9,035 nucleotides of DNA, from NCBI GenBank assembly GCA_020718265.1, contig DYSM01000080.1, positions 1,718 to 10,752 of the forward strand. Reading direction: 5' to 3'. This document shows positions 6,912 to 9,035 of this stretch, piece by piece. The number at the start of each line of letters is the position of its first letter. Position 1 is the stretch's first letter. A program made the translations under genes and the position numbers. The notes beneath the pieces are model-generated. The model worked only from the letters and a program-made list of their open reading frames with translations. It was not told where the DNA came from and made no database searches. Source of the DNA: Draconibacterium orientale. GTDB lineage: Bacteria; Bacteroidota; Bacteroidia; Bacteroidales; JAADGE01.

Positions 6912-7860
6912 AACCTTTAGCTTTTAATGCGATGGATAATTTAACTAAACCCGTAAAACCGGCACCGACAAATAAGGAATTTGCCAGCAACATAAGCACA
7001 TTATCTTCAATGACATTTCCGATTAAACACGTAAGTATCAAGATTGTAAACGTGCCGATGATTGCAATGTAGAATAAACGCTTTTTTTGCACAGCATACC
7101 AAATTCCCCCGCCGAATGTTAAAACTAATAACAAAAGCGTAACAGCGAATTCGAACTCCAAATCGCCGAAAATGCCGACAACGGTAGGAATTGATACCGT
7201 AAGCAATACAATGATTGTCAGAGTCTTATCGAACCAAACCGAAAGTGTTTCTATTTTTTTTCGGTAAGCCAAATAATGCAACCCGAACAAGGCGACAGCA
7301 TTGATGGCAAACAACACGCTGAAAATGGTGTAAATATCCAATTCCAAATTCGTTTGTGCACATGCGAGCGCGAAAGTTGTGTTCAACAAAGCAATGTAGA
7401 ACAGATAAAGCGGCTGAAAATCAGCAAGAATCACCCAAAGTGTAATGCAAATTGTCCAAATGAGGAACAAATCGTAAGCATTCGCGCCGGTTTGATAAAC
7501 TTGCCCGAAAACTGCAAAAATCGTTCCCGTAAGCACGGACGCCACCGTAAGCAAAATTTTCTTGAAATAATCTTCAACTTCCGTCAAAAGCAATACTGCA
7601 ACCGGAATAATCACGAGTGCCTCCACAATGCCGAGCTTGACAAATTTGTGAAGTTCGTCCCAATTGAACGCAAAAAAGAAAACCACACCGAGAATGAAAA
7701 ACACCGAACCCAAGCCTATCGTAAAAATCTTAGCAAATTGCGTCCAAGTCGGAGCATCCGGATAGATTTTTTTTGCACGAAATGCAGTTTCAATGTGCTC
7801 CGCTTCCCATGTGCTGTACTTGTTGATGATATAAAAATCATCTCTGGTAATTTGAGCCAT
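6904..7860 (-). CDS. DUF2157 polytopic membrane protein
   Basis: A 318-residue integral membrane protein and the first gene of the three-gene membrane module. A soluble N-terminal part (residues 1-40) is followed by about 9 membrane segments. Typical DUF2157 marks are the first membrane helix with IGLGSVFFILGVVFFFAFNWDEL (48-70), then KL, and the strongly conserved GQVYQTGANAYDLFLIW (119-135). The family has no known function; the conserved glutamine, tyrosine and aspartate residues in the 119-135 block are unusual for a membrane region and may be functional. Its stop codon lies inside the DUF4401 start region (8-bp overlap). The 137-bp upstream spacer carries repeated ACTTTACAAA sequences that could serve regulation. 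No Shine-Dalgarno sequence precedes the ATG. Confidence 0.9.
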   Translation of the reverse strand: MAQITRDDFYIINKYSTWEAEHIETAFRAKKIYPDAPTWTQFAKIFTIGLGSVFFILGVVFFFAFNWDELHKFVKLGIVEALVIIPVAVLLLTEVEDYFKKILLTVASVLTGTIFAVFGQVYQTGANAYDLFLIWTICITLWVILADFQPLYLFYIALLNTTFALACAQTNLELDIYTIFSVLFAINAVALFGLHYLAYRKKIETLSVWFDKTLTIIVLLTVSIPTVVGIFGDLEFEFAVTLLLLVLTFGGGIWYAVQKKRLFYIAIIGTFTILILTCLIGNVIEDNVLMLLANSLFVGAGFTGLVKLSIALKAKGYE

Positions 7861-7914
7861 ATTAAAAAAATTTCAGAGGTATCGGGGCGAAATTACAACT
7901 TTAATTTAATTTTT

Positions 7915-7947
7915 GTAAAGTTTTGTTTGTAAAGTTATTATAAAGTT
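7915..7947. repeat. Direct repeats upstream of the DUF2157 module
   Basis: GTAAAGTT occurs at 7915-7922 and 7929-7936, and the variant ATAAAGTT at 7940-7947, so spacings are 14 and 11 bp. On the minus strand they read ACTTTACAAA twice and then AACTTTAT. They lie 55-87 bp before the DUF2157 start codon, a plausible place for an operator, but the region is AT-rich and no dyad symmetry is present. The rest of the spacer (7861-7997) shows no clear promoter consensus. Confidence 0.4.
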
Positions 7948-7997
7948 TTCAACAGTTCTAATTTCAGTAAAAAGCAAAGCGTTTGAAAATACCTAAT

Positions 7998-8702
7998 CTA
8001 ATTCTTGAAATTAGTTATGAATCGTTCCATTTCCAAAATAGAATCCGCGACCTCAAAAGAGTCGTAAACAAGCGAAATACGTTCTTTATCAACAATATAG
8101 CGGTATACAACTTTGCAAAAAAACAAGCGCGCCCAATCGGAATCCATTTCGCCCGTCAAGTCGCGCACCTGCGCCGCCGAATAGCACGAAACATGCAGAT
8201 ATTCAATGGCTTGTGCGAGTTTATCGTTATCAGAATCCGTTTCCCGAATTACGAAAAGTTGCTCTGAAAATTCAGAAGCTGCCAACGCGGACGAACAGTC
8301 GTGCGGCGTAATGATAATAACGGAATCGGCTGAAAGACTGTCTGTTGCGACCAAATCTTTTGAGGTTTTGTAAAAAAGTTGCTTATCGGCAATCCAAACC
8401 AAAGCCGCGGTATCATTTTTTATTTGAACTAAATATTCCGAGCGAAAATCGGGTTTCAAAAAAAACGGAACATGAATGTCGAAAACAGCAGTGTCTGAAA
8501 AATTGATGAACAAAGTCGGATAATAATCGATAACGTCGCGAATGCACACAGAATCCGACGGCGTTTCATTTGCCAAAACAGCATTCAGATAAACCGAAAA
8601 AATCAGTGAATCTGTTGAAAATAAGCACAATTCAGAAGGTTGCGCTTTTGCAGAAAAGCCTAAAAAAACGAGCAGAAAACAGAAGAAAACGCGCTTTATC
8701 AT
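7998..8702 (-). CDS. Exported DUF4476 domain protein
   Basis: A 234-residue protein with a signal peptide (residues 1-20, ending AKA before Gln21). The C-terminal part, about 155-231, follows the DUF4476 pattern: SCYSAAQVRDL (172-182), RLFFCKVVYRYIVDKERISLVYDSFE (192-217) and a closing hydrophobic stretch. The N-terminal half, with LCLFSTDSLIFSVYLNAVLANETPSDSV, resembles the beta-rich region that often precedes DUF4476 in Bacteroidota (usually an FYVVLNG..QN.. type sequence), here quite diverged. Function is unknown; the family is secreted and found mainly in Bacteroidota. Cysteines at 26, 53, 136, 173 and 196 remain in the mature protein. The gene stands alone: 281 bp upstream hold a MITE-like element, and 137 bp separate it from DUF2157. 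No convincing terminator is visible after the stop codon. The assignment is by pattern recognition only. Confidence 0.72.
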   Translation of the reverse strand: MIKRVFFCFLLVFLGFSAKAQPSELCLFSTDSLIFSVYLNAVLANETPSDSVCIRDVIDYYPTLFINFSDTAVFDIHVPFFLKPDFRSEYLVQIKNDTAALVWIADKQLFYKTSKDLVATDSLSADSVIIITPHDCSSALAASEFSEQLFVIRETDSDNDKLAQAIEYLHVSCYSAAQVRDLTGEMDSDWARLFFCKVVYRYIVDKERISLVYDSFEVADSILEMERFITNFKN

Positions 8703-8782
8703 TTGTCTCTTTTTAGATAAAACGTAATTTATACTCTAAACGGATAAAATCTTTACTTAATGAATTATATAATTTACTCATA

Positions 8783-8927
8783 GGGATTGTTACGAAATAA
8801 CCTATTTATTATTTGATTCTTGATGGCATTAATTTCGTATTTTAATTATTTGAAATTAAAGAATTTAGTTTTTTTTAAAAGTATTTTAATTTTTCATCAT
8901 ATAACCAAGTTATTTCGTTACAGTCCC
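8783..8927. mobile_element. MITE-like element with 19-bp terminal inverted repeats
   Basis: GGGATTGTTACGAAATAAC (8783-8801) and GTTATTTCGTTACAGTCCC (8909-8927) are inverted copies matching at 17 of 19 positions. ATA directly flanks both ends (8780-8782 and 8928-8930) as a direct repeat, which fits a 3-bp target duplication. The 145-bp interior is AT-rich, non-coding, and contains a second perfect hairpin (TTAATTTC 8829-8836 with GAAATTAA 8852-8859). There is no transposase, so movement would depend on an enzyme elsewhere in the genome. The parent insertion sequence cannot be named from this window. The element sits in the spacer upstream of the DUF4476 gene, 80 bp before its start, and could affect its expression. 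Confidence 0.65.
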
Positions 8928-8941
8928 ATAATAAGAAAATT

Positions 8942-8973
8942 AGCACATTAACATATTATCAAATTAACACATC
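8942..8973 (+). repeat. Four 8-mers of the CACATTA repeat family
   Basis: The stretch divides into AGCACATT, AACATATT, ATCAAATT and AACACATC, an 8-nt period matching the array at 5282-5329. It lies 10 bp downstream of the phosphatase stop codon and in the same orientation relative to the gene as the other array. It is more diverged. Confidence 0.6.
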
Positions 8974-8983
8974 TTCAGTATAT

Positions 8984-9035
8984 TTAATAAAATTCCACGC
9001 CTAAAAGTGTAATATCATCGAAAATCTGAAGATTT
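8984..9035 (-). CDS. C-terminal end of a SpoIIE/PP2C-type serine phosphatase (partial)
   Basis: Only the final 16 codons and TAA stop are inside the window; the gene continues past base 9035. The peptide NLQIFDDITLLGVEFY carries the FDDITLLGV signature that closes SpoIIE-type PPM phosphatase domains, in which the second-last metal-binding aspartates are the DD pair. Such enzymes dephosphorylate anti-sigma antagonists or act in two-component-like signalling, often behind sensor, TPR or GAF domains, but nothing upstream can be seen. The reading is too short for certainty but the signature is distinctive. No hairpin terminator follows directly; a repeat array and the MITE-like element come next. 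Confidence 0.72.
   Translation of the reverse strand, partial: NLQIFDDITLLGVEFY

Noticed and set aside
7276..7932. A 218-codon open frame on the plus strand
   Set aside because: It is antisense to the DUF2157 gene, rich in Asn, Lys and Cys without any domain, and is the mirror image of hydrophobic membrane codons.
7965..7990. Small hairpin (CAAA-GCG-TTTG) with a nearby T-run as a terminator for the DUF4476 gene
   Set aside because: The stem is only 4 bp with a 3-nt loop and cannot be told from chance in AT-rich DNA.

Overview
The window looks like chromosomal DNA from a Bacteroidota species, probably Bacteroidales. The reasons are AT-rich spacers, almost no Shine-Dalgarno sequences ahead of the starts, one candidate promoter box of the TAnnTTTG type, and several families typical of that phylum: a secreted S9B prolyl peptidase, DUF4476, DUF2147, and a DUF2157/DUF4401/GDYXXLXY set. 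Every gene I can support lies on the minus strand, so transcription runs from the right end to the left end. The species cannot be named from this sequence alone.

In transcription order (right to left): the last 16 codons of a SpoIIE/PP2C-type phosphatase (8984-9035); a 281-bp spacer holding an 8-nt-period repeat (8942-8973) and a 145-bp MITE-like element with 19-bp terminal inverted repeats and an ATA flank on each side (8783-8927); an exported DUF4476 protein (7998-8702); a 137-bp spacer with direct repeats; a three-gene membrane module of DUF2157, DUF4401 and GDYXXLXY proteins (5332-7860); a 232-bp spacer with two oppositely oriented copies of the 8-nt-period repeat family; a secreted DUF2147 protein (4644-5099) with a likely terminator; and a tightly packed five-gene run, asd - dtd - MazG-like pyrophosphohydrolase - folK - S9B peptidase (73-4535), followed by a perfect 10-bp hairpin at the window edge.

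The five-gene run joins lysine/threonine/methionine precursor synthesis (asd), removal of D-amino acids from tRNA (dtd), probable nucleotide clean-up (MazG-like), folate synthesis (folK) and peptide utilisation (the S9B peptidase). Its junctions are ATGA overlaps or gaps of 2 to 26 bp, so co-transcription is likely. The DUF2157-DUF4401-GDYXXLXY module has an 8-bp overlap and an 11-bp gap. It is a recurrent but functionally uncharacterised membrane set and is the best candidate here for an undescribed system. No RNA genes, CRISPR array, intact transposase or phage genes were seen.
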